DNA of 64,000 nucleotides from an uncultured Muribaculaceae bacterium (GCA_910584365.1 CAJUAF010000009.1:62001-126000); one strand, 5' to 3'. Shown: positions 18,785-27,731, counted from the stretch's first letter. Numbers and translations are program-made. Notes: generated by a model not told the origin, from the sequence alone.

Positions 18785-19042
18785 AAATGATTGATTTATA
18801 GCGAAATTAGACAGGTTGTAAGTTAATTGGCAGGTGAATATTATTGCTTATTTATCGTCGGGAAAAGGGGTGTGTCAACCCGCCAATACCCGCTGAAGGA
18901 GCCATCCCAAGGATTCCTTCGGACTCATGCCTTCAACGGGATTGCCGCAGGTTGTCTGATTTTACCTATTGGAATAATTAACTAACCTTACTATTATTAT
19001 GCCTAACTCTAATACTCTTTTTCCTTAATACTGTTTTTTATC
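18785..19042 (-). other. Spacer between the stand-alone domain protein gene and the first GH43 gene
   Basis: No gene is visible in these 258 bases. The part next to 19042 is AT-rich. The middle (18870-18960) is GC-richer with imperfect complementarity on the minus-strand transcript (GAAGG near 18936 with CCTTC near 18896), giving a weak stem. An internal promoter, processing site or partial terminator could lie here; I see no TAnnTTTG box. Confidence 0.3.
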
Positions 19043-20086
19043 TTATCGTATAACGACCTTCCGGGCCACATCGAGGGTGCGGATAACATAGACTCCGGCA
19101 GCGATGTCTTCAAGACCGATGACAGAGGTGGCCGATGCCTTTACAAGAGAACCTGCGAGATTATAGAGTTCCACGGGAGCGTTGTCGCTGCCGAGAACAC
19201 TGATGGTTTTGTCGGAGATGACGACCTGGATATCGCCGGCATCGGCGGTGACTTCATCCACACCGGCTCCTCCGGTGGGAGTATAGACGTAGATTCCGTC
19301 AATGAATGCTTTGCCTCCGTCGCCGAAAGCAGGATCGGCGGGGGCGTCTTCAATGGCTCGGTTCTGTCCGTCGGGAAGAGAGAACATCACGGCTTCACCC
19401 TGCCAGTCCTCTACCAGTCGGGTATAGTCCATTTCGATATCGAACTCATCTTTCATCATTTCGGCCACTTTGCCGAGTGTGATATCCACAGCCACCCACT
19501 CTCCTTTCTTAAGAGAGCCGACAACGGGATAGTGGTTATTGACGTAATCATCGCTCAGGGTGAAGGAAGGCGCCGTCCCGTCGTTGCCGTCGGCTTTGAA
19601 CCACTGAAGGTCGACGTAGGGAAGCGCGACGTCTCCGACCATGCATATGGCCATATGGAGATGACTGTCCGCATTGATGTGACTGAGATCGGTGTCTGTC
19701 TTACGGGCGATGAAGAATCCGCCCCAAAACTGCCACCATCCGCCGTGGATCTCGAATCCGTCAAAACAGCGGCCGTCGGCGGGAACGGTTACAGCTGCGT
19801 AATCGTCATCCGATGCCCATCCGGCATTGCCGCCTGGATAATGGGCGTTGACGGCATCGTTCTCCCCCTTTACCCGATAGTCGTTGACCTTGATATTGGG
19901 GTTGGCGGCGAGTTTTTTCATTCCTGCGTCGCCAAGGGCGAACACATCATAGATACCGCCTTCGTTACAGAGAGTAACCGAAGGATCAACCGAAGGATCG
20001 TCCACAACGAAAGTTTCCTGGGCGTTGACACTGGAGGCGGCGCCGAAAGCGCACATAGCAGCAATTGCAAGTGTAGATTTTTTCAT
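19043..20086 (-). CDS. Secreted stand-alone accessory-domain protein of the PUL (no catalytic domain), possible glycan-binding protein
   Basis: This 347-residue protein has a signal peptide (residues 1-22, ending SSVNA) and no lipobox. Residues 44-275 match the accessory domain of the next two GH43 proteins in the transcript: IYDVFALGDAGM, IKVNDYRVKG, DLSHINADSHLHMAI, PYVDLQWFKADG, YPVVGSLKKGEW, LGKVAEMM, MDYTRL and IYVYTP. The tail (about 275-347: VELYNLAGSLV, IAAGVYVIRT, RKVVIR) looks like a type-A sorting signal. It is the first gene of the minus-strand PUL run. I do not recognise a named family. Being the binding module without the enzyme, it could capture glycan at the surface, although a structural or adhesion role is equally open. 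Confidence 0.8.
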   Translation of the reverse strand: MKKSTLAIAAMCAFGAASSVNAQETFVVDDPSVDPSVTLCNEGGIYDVFALGDAGMKKLAANPNIKVNDYRVKGENDAVNAHYPGGNAGWASDDDYAAVTVPADGRCFDGFEIHGGWWQFWGGFFIARKTDTDLSHINADSHLHMAICMVGDVALPYVDLQWFKADGNDGTAPSFTLSDDYVNNHYPVVGSLKKGEWVAVDITLGKVAEMMKDEFDIEMDYTRLVEDWQGEAVMFSLPDGQNRAIEDAPADPAFGDGGKAFIDGIYVYTPTGGAGVDEVTADAGDIQVVISDKTISVLGSDNAPVELYNLAGSLVKASATSVIGLEDIAAGVYVIRTLDVARKVVIR

Positions 20087-20576
20087 GATAACTTATTATT
20101 AGGTCACATATCAAGGCGCTTGTGCCGCCTTGTATAAATATGACAAAAAAGCCGCCGCCGTGGGTAGTGAAATTTTTACATTTTTTTTATTTTCAGATTC
20201 GCTGAATAGTTACACATAATGTACTGTAACCACGCTCCCCCGGTTGGGTACCGCACCTTTGGGGTTACCGGTTTTGATTACCTTGTACAATATCCCTTTG
20301 TCGAGGGTTTTCACTCCCGGCTCATTGGCCTTGTCGGCGACTGCAAAGTTATAAAATTTCATCCATTAAGCCTGTATCTTTTCAACCGAACGACATACGA
20401 CATGAATCATGCAGCCTCTCATGGTGCTTTATCATCAGAAGTTATTCAAATCCTGATGTACATACTTGATAATCGGGACCATATTAGTTTGAAAATCCCA
20501 GTTTGGCCGTTTTTATCGCGGAGAATTACTGGGATTGCAGCGACATTTCGGGTTTTTTCAGTAATTTTGTGGTGAA
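20087..20576. other. Divergent intergenic region between the PUL and the men operon
   Basis: These 490 bases separate two divergent transcription units. The PUL side (20087-20180) has a T/A-rich stretch and a small stem in the leader (CAAGGCG with CGCCTTG, about 20113-20133), but no clear TAnnTTTG box, in keeping with control by an alternative sigma factor. A plus-strand frame (20219-20575, 118 codons) has no recognisable motif, has lower GC than the genes around it and runs through the likely menD promoter, so I do not call it a gene. No tRNA was seen. Confidence 0.5.
20562..20569 (+). promoter_or_regulatory. Candidate -7 box of menD
   Basis: TAATTTTG fits the Bacteroidetes TAnnTTTG element and ends 7 nt before the menD ATG. 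Transcription would begin at or next to the start codon, so the mRNA could be leaderless. No good -33 TTTG is seen at the usual spacing, so this is tentative. Confidence 0.45.
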
Positions 20577-22244
20577 ATGAAGAACAGTGATAAAGAAACG
20601 GCGGTGATGCTGACGCAGGCTCTCGAGGCATACGGCGTCAGGGAAGCAGTGACCTCCCCCGGCTCCCGGAACGCCCCTCTGGTTGTGGCCGCGCAGCGCT
20701 GCGGCGCCTTGCGCCTGCGCACGGTCATCGACGAGCGGTCGGCGGCGTTCATCGCCCTGGGAATCGCTCAGACGTCGATGCGACCGGTGGCCCTGATCTG
20801 CACCTCCGGCACGGCATTGCTAAATTACGCTCCGGCGGTTGCCGAAGCCTATTACCGGAAAACGCCTCTGATAGTTATTTCCGCCGACCGTCCGGCCCGA
20901 TGGATCGGCCAGGACGACAGCCAGACTCTTCCCCAGCCAGGTATCCTGGACAAAATCACCGTCATGTCCGTCACTCTTCCACCGGAAATGCGTACCCACG
21001 ACGATTTCTGGCTGACGAACCGACGCCTCAACGAGGCGTTGCAACAGGCTGTGTCCGGTCGTCCCGGTCCCGTTCATATCAATGTTCCCCTTTCCGAACC
21101 GCTCGGAGGAGAATGTGAGGAGAAAGACCATCCTTTCCGCTTCCGGAAAATAGACCTTATGCTTCCGGAAAAGAAACTCGGAGTAACCCAGGCCCGCGCC
21201 CTGGCCGAAGAAATCCACGGTAAAAAAATCCTTATCGCCGGAGGGTTCTGCCCCCCGTCGGCCGAAGTCAGCAAGGCGATGGCAAAGCTGTCGACTCTGG
21301 CGGACATAGTCATAGCCGCCGACGCGCTGGCCAACCTCAACTGTCCCGGAATCGTGGAGCGTCCGGACCTTCTGGATTTCGATGCTCTGTCGCTTCCTCC
21401 CGGACGACCCGACATACTGATTACTTTCGGGGGCGCTCTTCTTTCCCGCAAACTGAAAGAATTTCTGCGCCTGACCGATTTCGAAGCCCACTGGCATATC
21501 GGAACCAACGATATGCTAATCGACTCATATTTCTCGCTTACCCGGAGAATCGAAATCGCGGAGAGCGATTTCTTCCCCCGCCTGGCCAATGCGATGCTTT
21601 ATCTTTCCGGAAAGGGGAAAAAATCCTCCTCCGGCGGGGGAGCGTTTCGTGCCGTCTGGCATGAGGCTGCGTCCCGGGCCGAAGCCGATTACAGGCTCAG
21701 GACGGAATCGGCCGGATGGGACGGGCGGAGCGCCGTGGCTGCATTGCTCGCAGAACTCCCCTCCGACTGGAATCTGCAACTCAGCAACGGACTGACAGTC
21801 CGCTATGCCGTGAACAGCGGCGCGGCGAGGTTCCACCGCCGCGACTGTAACCGCGGCGTAAGCGGCATCGACGGGTCGGCCTCTACGGCCCTGGGGGCCT
21901 CCCTCTCTTTCAAAGGAACAACCCTGCTTCTGAGCGGAGATATGTCAATGCAGTACGACCTGGGGGCGCTGAGCTGCAACTACCTGACGCCGCGGCTGAA
22001 AATCGCGGTAATCAATAACGGCGGCGGTGGCATTTTCCGGAAAGTGGAGTCCACGCGGAATCTGCCGGAACTGGAGGAACGCTTCGTCTGCCGCACGAAT
22101 CTGCCCCTGGAGGAGCTTGCCCGGGCTTACGGCCTGGAATACTTCCGCGCAGCTTCCGAAGAGGAACTCCGGGAGGTGCTGCCGCGGTTCCGTCAGGAGC
22201 GTCTGCGACCCTGTCTGCTCGAAATCATCGTTCCGGACAAATAG
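20577..22244 (+). CDS. menD: 2-succinyl-5-enolpyruvyl-6-hydroxy-3-cyclohexene-1-carboxylate synthase
   Basis: MenD joins isochorismate and 2-oxoglutarate using thiamine diphosphate, the first committed step of menaquinone synthesis. The 555-residue length is normal for the family. The N-terminal Pyr domain carries the catalytic Glu in VIDERSAAF and the substrate-site motif SPGSRNAPL. The C-terminal PP domain has the ThDP/Mg motif beginning GDMSMQYDLGAL and ending in NNGGGGIFR. There is no Shine-Dalgarno before the ATG, which is common in this phylum. It leads a four-gene run with menB, menC and menE. Its substrate supplier, the isochorismate synthase gene menF, is not next to it. Confidence 0.97.
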   Translation: MKNSDKETAVMLTQALEAYGVREAVTSPGSRNAPLVVAAQRCGALRLRTVIDERSAAFIALGIAQTSMRPVALICTSGTALLNYAPAVAEAYYRKTPLIVISADRPARWIGQDDSQTLPQPGILDKITVMSVTLPPEMRTHDDFWLTNRRLNEALQQAVSGRPGPVHINVPLSEPLGGECEEKDHPFRFRKIDLMLPEKKLGVTQARALAEEIHGKKILIAGGFCPPSAEVSKAMAKLSTLADIVIAADALANLNCPGIVERPDLLDFDALSLPPGRPDILITFGGALLSRKLKEFLRLTDFEAHWHIGTNDMLIDSYFSLTRRIEIAESDFFPRLANAMLYLSGKGKKSSSGGGAFRAVWHEAASRAEADYRLRTESAGWDGRSAVAALLAELPSDWNLQLSNGLTVRYAVNSGAARFHRRDCNRGVSGIDGSASTALGASLSFKGTTLLLSGDMSMQYDLGALSCNYLTPRLKIAVINNGGGGIFRKVESTRNLPELEERFVCRTNLPLEELARAYGLEYFRAASEEELREVLPRFRQERLRPCLLEIIVPDK

Positions 22245-22294
22245 AATTTTAGAAGATTCAACAACATATCACAGCATATAATCGACAACCGCTT

Positions 22295-23116
22295 ATGAAA
22301 CGCGACTGGAAAACCATAAAGAAATATGAAGACATCCTCTTCGAACAGTTCGGAGGAATTGCCAAAATCACTATAAACCGTCCCGAAGTCTACAACGCTT
22401 TCCGCCCGCAGACTAATTTCGAGATGCTCGACGCCATGAACTATTGCCGGGCCACTCCGGAAATCGGAGTGATTATCCTGACCGGCACCGGCGACAAGGC
22501 TTTCTGCTCCGGAGGCGACCAGCATTACAAAGGAGCCGGCGGCTACATCGACGCCGACGGCACTCCCCGCCTCAACGTTCTGGAACTCCATAAGGCCATC
22601 CGCTCCATCCCCAAACCGGTAATCGCTATGGTCAACGGCTATGCCATCGGCGGTGGTAACGTGCTGAACGTTGTCTGCGACCTTTCCATCGCTTCGGAAA
22701 ACGCCCGGTTCGGCCAGACAGGACCGAAAGTGGGAAGTTTCGACGCCGGATTCGGCTCCTCCTACCTGGCCCGTTGCGTAGGTCAGAAGAAAGCGCGCGA
22801 AATCTGGTATCTCTGCCGGCAGTACACCGCCCGGGAGGCCCTCGAGATGGGGATGATCAATGCCGTCGTTCCTCTGGAACGCCTGGAGGACGAGACGGTG
22901 GAGTGGTGCGAGACTATTCTCCAGCGTTCCCCGATGGCTATCCGCATGATCAAACGCGCCCTCAACGCCGAACTTGACGGGCAGGCCGGACTGATGGAAT
23001 TCGCCGGTGACGCAACCTTATTATATTACCTCATGCCGGAAGCCCAGGAAGGGAAGAACGCATTCCTGGAAAAACGCGCCCCTGACTTCGGACAGTTCCC
23101 CAAATTCCCGGGCTGA
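22295..23116 (+). CDS. menB: 1,4-dihydroxy-2-naphthoyl-CoA synthase
   Basis: MenB is a crotonase-fold enzyme that closes the second ring by converting o-succinylbenzoyl-CoA to dihydroxynaphthoyl-CoA. The 273-residue protein shows the family signatures: the oxyanion-hole motif AFCSGGDQ near residue 70, GYAIGGGNVL, the active-site loop GPKVGSFDAGFGSSYLAR and the C-terminal RAPDFGQFPKFPG. It begins 50 nt after menD, and its stop codon overlaps the menC start (TGATG), so the genes are translationally coupled. Confidence 0.97.
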   Translation: MKRDWKTIKKYEDILFEQFGGIAKITINRPEVYNAFRPQTNFEMLDAMNYCRATPEIGVIILTGTGDKAFCSGGDQHYKGAGGYIDADGTPRLNVLELHKAIRSIPKPVIAMVNGYAIGGGNVLNVVCDLSIASENARFGQTGPKVGSFDAGFGSSYLARCVGQKKAREIWYLCRQYTAREALEMGMINAVVPLERLEDETVEWCETILQRSPMAIRMIKRALNAELDGQAGLMEFAGDATLLYYLMPEAQEGKNAFLEKRAPDFGQFPKFPG

Positions 23117-24144
23117 TGGTCAGAGCGTCTTTCGAGAGATACACCCTCAGGTTCCGGGAGGTAGCCATCACCTCCCGGGCCTCGATGAGGGTGAAGAACA
23201 CCTATCTGCTCCGGCTTGAGGCCGACGAGCTTCCCGGGAGGAAAACGCTGGGGGAAGTGGCGCTGTTCGAAGGCCTGAGCCTGGAGGACACACCCGCTTT
23301 TGAAAGCATCCTGGCCGAAACCTGCCGCCGGATATCGGAATGCCGCACACTGGCCGAAGCCATGGACCGCCTGCCGGAGGTCTCCTCCATAAGGTTCGGC
23401 TTTGAATCGGCAATCCTCCGCAGCGGACTTCTGCCCCCCTCCGACTCTCAGCGACGATGGCTTTCGGGAGAAAGCGGCATAGAAATCAACGGACTGGTAT
23501 GGATGGGGGACAAGCAGACGATGCGCCGCCGCATACGCGAGAAACTTGATGCGGGGTTCCGCTGTGTCAAACTGAAAATCGGCGGAATCCGGTTCGAAGA
23601 TGAAATCGAGCTTCTTGCGGAAATCCGCAGTGAATATTCCCCCGACGACATAGAATTGCGTCTGGATGCCAACGGAGGTTTCACTCCGGAGAACGCCATG
23701 GAGCGGCTGGAGCGGCTGGCCGCTTTCACAATCCACTCGATTGAGCAGCCGATAAAGCCTGGTCAGTGGGAGGAGATGCGGCGCCTCTGCCGTCTCTCCC
23801 CGATTCCCGTAGCGCTGGACGAAGAACTGATAGGGTTCCGCTCCGATGACGAGAAACAGCGGATGCTGGAATCAATATCGCCGCAGTATATTATCCTGAA
23901 ACCGTCGCTATGCGGAGGTTTCAGGGAAGCCGACCGCTGGATAGAACTGGCCGTCGCCGCCGGTGCGGCCTGGTGGGGAACCTCCGCGCTGGAATCCGAC
24001 ATAGGGCTGGAGGCCCTCGGTCTGTGGACGGCGGGGCATGATCCCTCCATGCCTCAGGGACTCGGCACCGGGAATCTCTACACCAACAATTTCCCTTCGC
24101 CGCTGCGGCTGGAAGGTTCCCGCCTGTGGTATAAAAATTCCTGA
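23116..24144 (+). CDS. menC: o-Succinylbenzoate synthase
   Basis: MenC dehydrates the MenD/MenH product to o-succinylbenzoate and belongs to the enolase superfamily. In the 342-residue protein the barrel residues are visible: the Lys pair in VKLKIGG, metal ligands in LRLDANGG, HSIEQPI and VALDEEL, and the second catalytic Lys in IILKPSLCGG. The ATG overlaps the menB stop by one base. The neighbouring menB and menE make this call firm, since enolase-superfamily members are otherwise hard to assign from sequence. Confidence 0.95.
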   Translation: MVRASFERYTLRFREVAITSRASMRVKNTYLLRLEADELPGRKTLGEVALFEGLSLEDTPAFESILAETCRRISECRTLAEAMDRLPEVSSIRFGFESAILRSGLLPPSDSQRRWLSGESGIEINGLVWMGDKQTMRRRIREKLDAGFRCVKLKIGGIRFEDEIELLAEIRSEYSPDDIELRLDANGGFTPENAMERLERLAAFTIHSIEQPIKPGQWEEMRRLCRLSPIPVALDEELIGFRSDDEKQRMLESISPQYIILKPSLCGGFREADRWIELAVAAGAAWWGTSALESDIGLEALGLWTAGHDPSMPQGLGTGNLYTNNFPSPLRLEGSRLWYKNS

Positions 24145-24149
24145 TCCCG

Positions 24150-25142
24150 ATGTTTTCGATAATCTTTTCGGATGACTATCCCCTCCGCCGGGAAGCTGAG
24201 GAGTTTCTGGAGCAATGGTATGGCGGCGAAGAGTTCATCACCGCCCATACATCCGGATCCACGGGGGAACCTAAGGAGATACGGCTGCCGAAACAGGATA
24301 TGCTCCTGTCGGCCCGCGCCACCAATCTCAGGTTCTCCATCTCGGCGTCGTCGCGTCTTCTATGCCCCCTCTCTCCGGGTTACATAGCGGGTAAGATGAT
24401 GATTGTAAGGGCCATTGCCGCGCAGTGCGCCGTGGCGTTCGTCACCCCTTCCAACCGGTTTACCGACAGCGATGCCGTCAACGATTTTCTGAAGGACGGT
24501 CCGGTAGCGCTCCTGCCTGTGGTCCCGTCGCAATGTCAGGCGTTGGCCGGATGGGAACATCTGCCGCGCATAGACAACATCATCGTAGGGGGCGCTCCCC
24601 TTTCTCCCGGGATGGAGGAGCGGCTGGCAAACACAAACACCTGCACGGCGTTCTATGCGACTTACGGCATGACGGAAACCTGCAGCCACGTAGCCCTGCG
24701 CCGGCTTGGAGAACCACGGTTCGAAGCGATGCCGGGAATCACATTTACTGTCGACGTCCGCGACTGCCTGACTGTCAACGCTCCGGAATATTCTTTCGGC
24801 AGGCTGCAGACCAACGATATCGTGCGTCTGACGTCATCGCGGACATTCGAGTGGCTCGGGCGTTATGACAACGTGATTAACAGCGGCGGCATAAAAATAT
24901 TTCCGGAGAAACTTGAGCGGGAACTTGCCCCGCTTCTCCCCTTTCAGTTCTATATAAAGGGGATCCCGTCAGAAAAATGGGGGGCGGAAACGGCCCTTGT
25001 GTGTCCGGCGGACGCTCCACTCGATGACGCGGAAATCCTTGCCCTGTGCCGCTCCCGGCTTGCGCCTTTCCAGGTGCCTCGCTCGGTTATCCGCATGACG
25101 CAGCTTTCCCTTACCTCCACGGGAAAAATCCGGCGCATATGA
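24150..25142 (+). CDS. menE: o-Succinylbenzoate-CoA ligase, short form
   Basis: MenE activates o-succinylbenzoate with ATP and CoA for MenB. The 330-residue protein has the AMP-binding P-loop (HTSGSTGEPKEI), the adenylate motif YATYGMTETCSHVA and the hinge and C-terminal catalytic region (WLGRYDNVINSGGIKIFPEKLE; ending TSTGKIRRI with the catalytic Lys). It is shorter than the roughly 450-480 residues of other MenE enzymes because the N-terminal part is reduced, as in other Bacteroidetes. It lies 5 nt after menC and is followed by a terminator. Confidence 0.93.
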   Translation: MFSIIFSDDYPLRREAEEFLEQWYGGEEFITAHTSGSTGEPKEIRLPKQDMLLSARATNLRFSISASSRLLCPLSPGYIAGKMMIVRAIAAQCAVAFVTPSNRFTDSDAVNDFLKDGPVALLPVVPSQCQALAGWEHLPRIDNIIVGGAPLSPGMEERLANTNTCTAFYATYGMTETCSHVALRRLGEPRFEAMPGITFTVDVRDCLTVNAPEYSFGRLQTNDIVRLTSSRTFEWLGRYDNVINSGGIKIFPEKLERELAPLLPFQFYIKGIPSEKWGAETALVCPADAPLDDAEILALCRSRLAPFQVPRSVIRMTQLSLTSTGKIRRI

Positions 25143-25163
25143 AAGCCGGACATATAGGCGATT

Positions 25164-25212
25164 AACAGGGCAAAAGCGCATCGCAATGACACGCTTTTGC
25201 CCTGTTTATTTT
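25164..25212. terminator. Bidirectional terminator between menE and buk
   Basis: AACAGGGCAAAAGCG (25164-25178) pairs perfectly with CGCTTTTGCCCTGTT (25192-25206), a 15-bp stem, followed by TTATTTTT. The genes converge here, so it can end menE on the plus strand and buk on the minus strand. Confidence 0.85.
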
Positions 25213-25240
25213 TCAACGATTTCTCTACGGGCGCACCGGC

Positions 25241-26401
25241 TTACGCGGGAGCGCAGATTTCCTTGTTCTTGCGAGCCATGGTCTCGCGGGGAGGATTGGC
25301 GGTGCTGAGTCCGGTCGGGAGATGATAAGTCTTGACTTTCTGCTCGCCGCGGAGTGCGCCGAGAGCATTGAGAGCCAGAGCCTCCAGTTCATCCTCGCCG
25401 GGATAGACATACATCGGGGCAAGGAATTCCACCCGCTGACGCAGGTGTTCCATGACATATTTGGAATAGGCGATTCCGCCGGTTACCAGAATAGCGTCAA
25501 TCTTGCCGAACAGCACCGGAGCAAGCGCCCCGACGGCTTTCGCGATCTGATAAATCATCGCGTTGAGCATCAGTTCGGCTTTCTCGTCTCCCTCGGCTAT
25601 GCGCTGTTCGATTTCGGGGATGGAGACCGTGCCCAGATGGGCGGCAAGGCCGGCTTTCCCGCTTATGCGTTTCTTCAGTTCCTCTTTTGTGTAACGCCCC
25701 GAGTAGCAGAGATCGATCAAAGCACCCGAAGGGAGGGAACCGGCACGCTCGGGAGAGAAAGGGCCCTCTCCGTCGAAAGCGTTGTTGACATCGATGCAGC
25801 GTCCCTTGCAATGGGCGCCCACAGAGATTCCTCCCCCGAGATGACAGATAATCAGATTCATGTCCTCATACTTCTTCGGGGCTTCGGGATGACGCTCGGA
25901 ATAATCGCGGGCGAAGCGGCGGGCGATGGCGCGCTGGTTCAGCGCGTGCCACGTGGTGATTCGGGGCATGATGGGAGAGCCGGTGATGTGGGCTATCTCG
26001 TCCATCTCATCCACGATTCCGGGATCGGCGATGAAGGCGCGGCATCCGTTGAGATAAGATGCGATGTCGTGGGCCAGGAGGCTTCCGAGGTTGCAGGCAT
26101 GATCGCGGGGAGCGTTCTTCATGGCCTGCACCATCTCTTCGTTGACATCGTAGACCCCGCCGGGAATCGGCTGGGTAAGACCTCCGCGTCCGATTACGGC
26201 ATCGAACTCAAAGGGAATATTATTGTCGGCCAGAGCCTTGATAATCAGATCCCGGCGATAGTCGAGCTGGTCGAGTACACGGGGGAAAGGCGCCAGTTCC
26301 TCGACGGAATGGCGGATAGTATGGGTCATGAGAGGAACTGCATCCTCGAAAACTGCAATCTTTGTGGAGGTAGAACCCGGATTAATGGCTAATATCTTCA
26401 T
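25241..26401 (-). CDS. buk: Butyrate kinase (or branched-chain acyl kinase)
   Basis: This acetokinase-family (ASKHA) enzyme interconverts butyryl phosphate and butyrate with ADP/ATP. The start chosen is ATG 26401 because the nucleotide-binding opening KILAINPGSTSTKIAVF begins there, giving 386 residues, slightly longer than typical. Other motifs are GRGGLTQPIPGGVY, ICHLGGGISVGAHCKGRCIDVNNA, GEGPFSPERAGSLP and the C-terminal DAILVTGGIAYS. It lies 54 nt after ptb and forms the ptb-buk pair, which yields ATP from acyl-CoA. In Bacteroidales such pairs may act on isobutyrate or isovalerate as well; which acid is used cannot be told from sequence. Confidence 0.93.
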   Translation of the reverse strand: MKILAINPGSTSTKIAVFEDAVPLMTHTIRHSVEELAPFPRVLDQLDYRRDLIIKALADNNIPFEFDAVIGRGGLTQPIPGGVYDVNEEMVQAMKNAPRDHACNLGSLLAHDIASYLNGCRAFIADPGIVDEMDEIAHITGSPIMPRITTWHALNQRAIARRFARDYSERHPEAPKKYEDMNLIICHLGGGISVGAHCKGRCIDVNNAFDGEGPFSPERAGSLPSGALIDLCYSGRYTKEELKKRISGKAGLAAHLGTVSIPEIEQRIAEGDEKAELMLNAMIYQIAKAVGALAPVLFGKIDAILVTGGIAYSKYVMEHLRQRVEFLAPMYVYPGEDELEALALNALGALRGEQKVKTYHLPTGLSTANPPRETMARKNKEICAPA

Positions 26402-26455
26402 CTTTGATTCTTTGAAGTAAGTCAATACGGAGAGAGGACAGACTGAGAGAATTTC

Positions 26456-27364
26456 TCAATGGCAGGCCAGGGCGGCCAGGGCCAGCGAATTGTACTTGCT
26501 GTCGGCGGAATCGCTGCGCGACGGCAACACAACCGGCACGTCAGGACCGAGAAGCATCCCGGCCATGCGGGCTTTCGCAAAATAGGATAGAGTCTTATAG
26601 AACGTGTTGCCCGATTCTATATTCGGGAAAATCAGAAGGTCGGCGGCGCCGCAGACTTCCGACTCGATTCCCTTTACCTGGGCCGAATGAAGGTCGCAGG
26701 CGGTCTTGACGTCCATCGGTCCTCCAAGTACGGCATCGCCGAACTCCCCGTTTTCGGCCAGTTTGATAAGTTCCACGTAATCGACCGAATTGGGGAATTT
26801 GGGATTTACTTTTTCTGTAAAATGGATCAGCGCTACTTTCGGGCGTTCGATTCCGAACCGGCGGAGAACCCCCAGGTCAAGATGAATCATCTTTACCCTC
26901 TGTTCCAGGGTCGGATAAGGAATCACGGCCACATCGGAATAGAACAGCAGACGGTTCATTCCCGGCACATGGCTGACGGTAATATGCGTCAGCAGGTTGC
27001 CGCGGTCGAGAATCCCCTGCTCCTTGTTGAGGACCGCATGGAGCAGGACATCTGTTCCCACGAGCCCTTTCATCAGGATGTCGGCTTTCTTTTCCCGGGC
27101 CAGGCGCACCCCGGCTGCCGCGGCTTCGGCCGGTGTGGAAGCCTCCTCAATCTCTACAAGGGAGGGGAAGCGCGCGGGAAGTCCCGTGGCCTCGATCATG
27201 GATTTATCCCCGACAAGAATCGCACGGATAAATCCGTCGGACAGAGCGTCGGCTACGGCGCCACAGGTCCCTTCGTCGTAGGGACACACAACGGCAACCC
27301 GGGGCTGATGGTTCAGAGTCGCCAGATGTTCGGTTAATTCCTTGAAAGATGTGATAAGGCTCAT
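26456..27364 (-). CDS. ptb: Phosphate butyryltransferase
   Basis: This 302-residue enzyme of the phosphotransacetylase family swaps CoA for phosphate on butyryl-CoA, feeding Buk. Family motifs are visible: ADILMKGLVGTDVLLHAVL, the segment LTHITVSHVPG, KVALIHFTEKVNPKFPNS and the C-terminal DLLIFPNIESGNTFYKTL with PVVLPSRSDS. It is first in a two-gene operon with buk. Upstream lies an unusually AT-rich spacer. I could not find a clear TAnnTTTG promoter element before it. Confidence 0.94.
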   Translation of the reverse strand: MSLITSFKELTEHLATLNHQPRVAVVCPYDEGTCGAVADALSDGFIRAILVGDKSMIEATGLPARFPSLVEIEEASTPAEAAAAGVRLAREKKADILMKGLVGTDVLLHAVLNKEQGILDRGNLLTHITVSHVPGMNRLLFYSDVAVIPYPTLEQRVKMIHLDLGVLRRFGIERPKVALIHFTEKVNPKFPNSVDYVELIKLAENGEFGDAVLGGPMDVKTACDLHSAQVKGIESEVCGAADLLIFPNIESGNTFYKTLSYFAKARMAGMLLGPDVPVVLPSRSDSADSKYNSLALAALACH

Positions 27365-27697
27365 AAAAACTATATTTTATTCCCAAACGGAACCTCAGAT
27401 GTATCCGTTTTTTGCAAATTTCGGAAAAATTTTTGGAATAATTGTCTGTTCTGTGCAACTTTTTTTCATTAAAAATGAAATATTTCAACTGTTAATTTCA
27501 ATAATTTGGTTATCAAATTCTTTATTTAATCTTAATTTTATATACCAATACAGGTGCTTTTCCCTCATTTTTAAACTGTCTCTCAGAAGAAAAGATGCAC
27601 ATATAACGCCAAAATGTGCAATTCGCTTTAAAACGTTCAATATCTGTTTTTAAACACAAATAGTAAAAATATGTTTAACAACATATTTTCGGGCCGC

Positions 27698-27731
27698 AAA
27701 AAACCGGAGATATCATCACTGATTTCTCCGG
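27698..27731 (-). terminator. Intrinsic terminator of an unassigned minus-strand transcript
   Basis: On the minus strand a 12-bp stem with one mismatch (27731-27720 with 27715-27704), closed by a 4-nt loop, is followed by six T residues (27703-27698). It is not next to the end of any recognised gene: on the minus strand only the 61-codon frame at 27739-27924 precedes it. It therefore points to an unannotated small transcript. Confidence 0.65.

Noticed and set aside
20219..20575. 118-codon frame just before menD
   Set aside because: It has no known motif, lower GC than the genes and no promoter, and it runs through the menD -7 box. It was not proven to be non-coding, so ribosome profiling could revise this.
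27342..27653. 103-codon plus-strand frame in the AT-rich spacer
   Set aside because: It overlaps the start of ptb antisense and has AT-driven codons without motifs.
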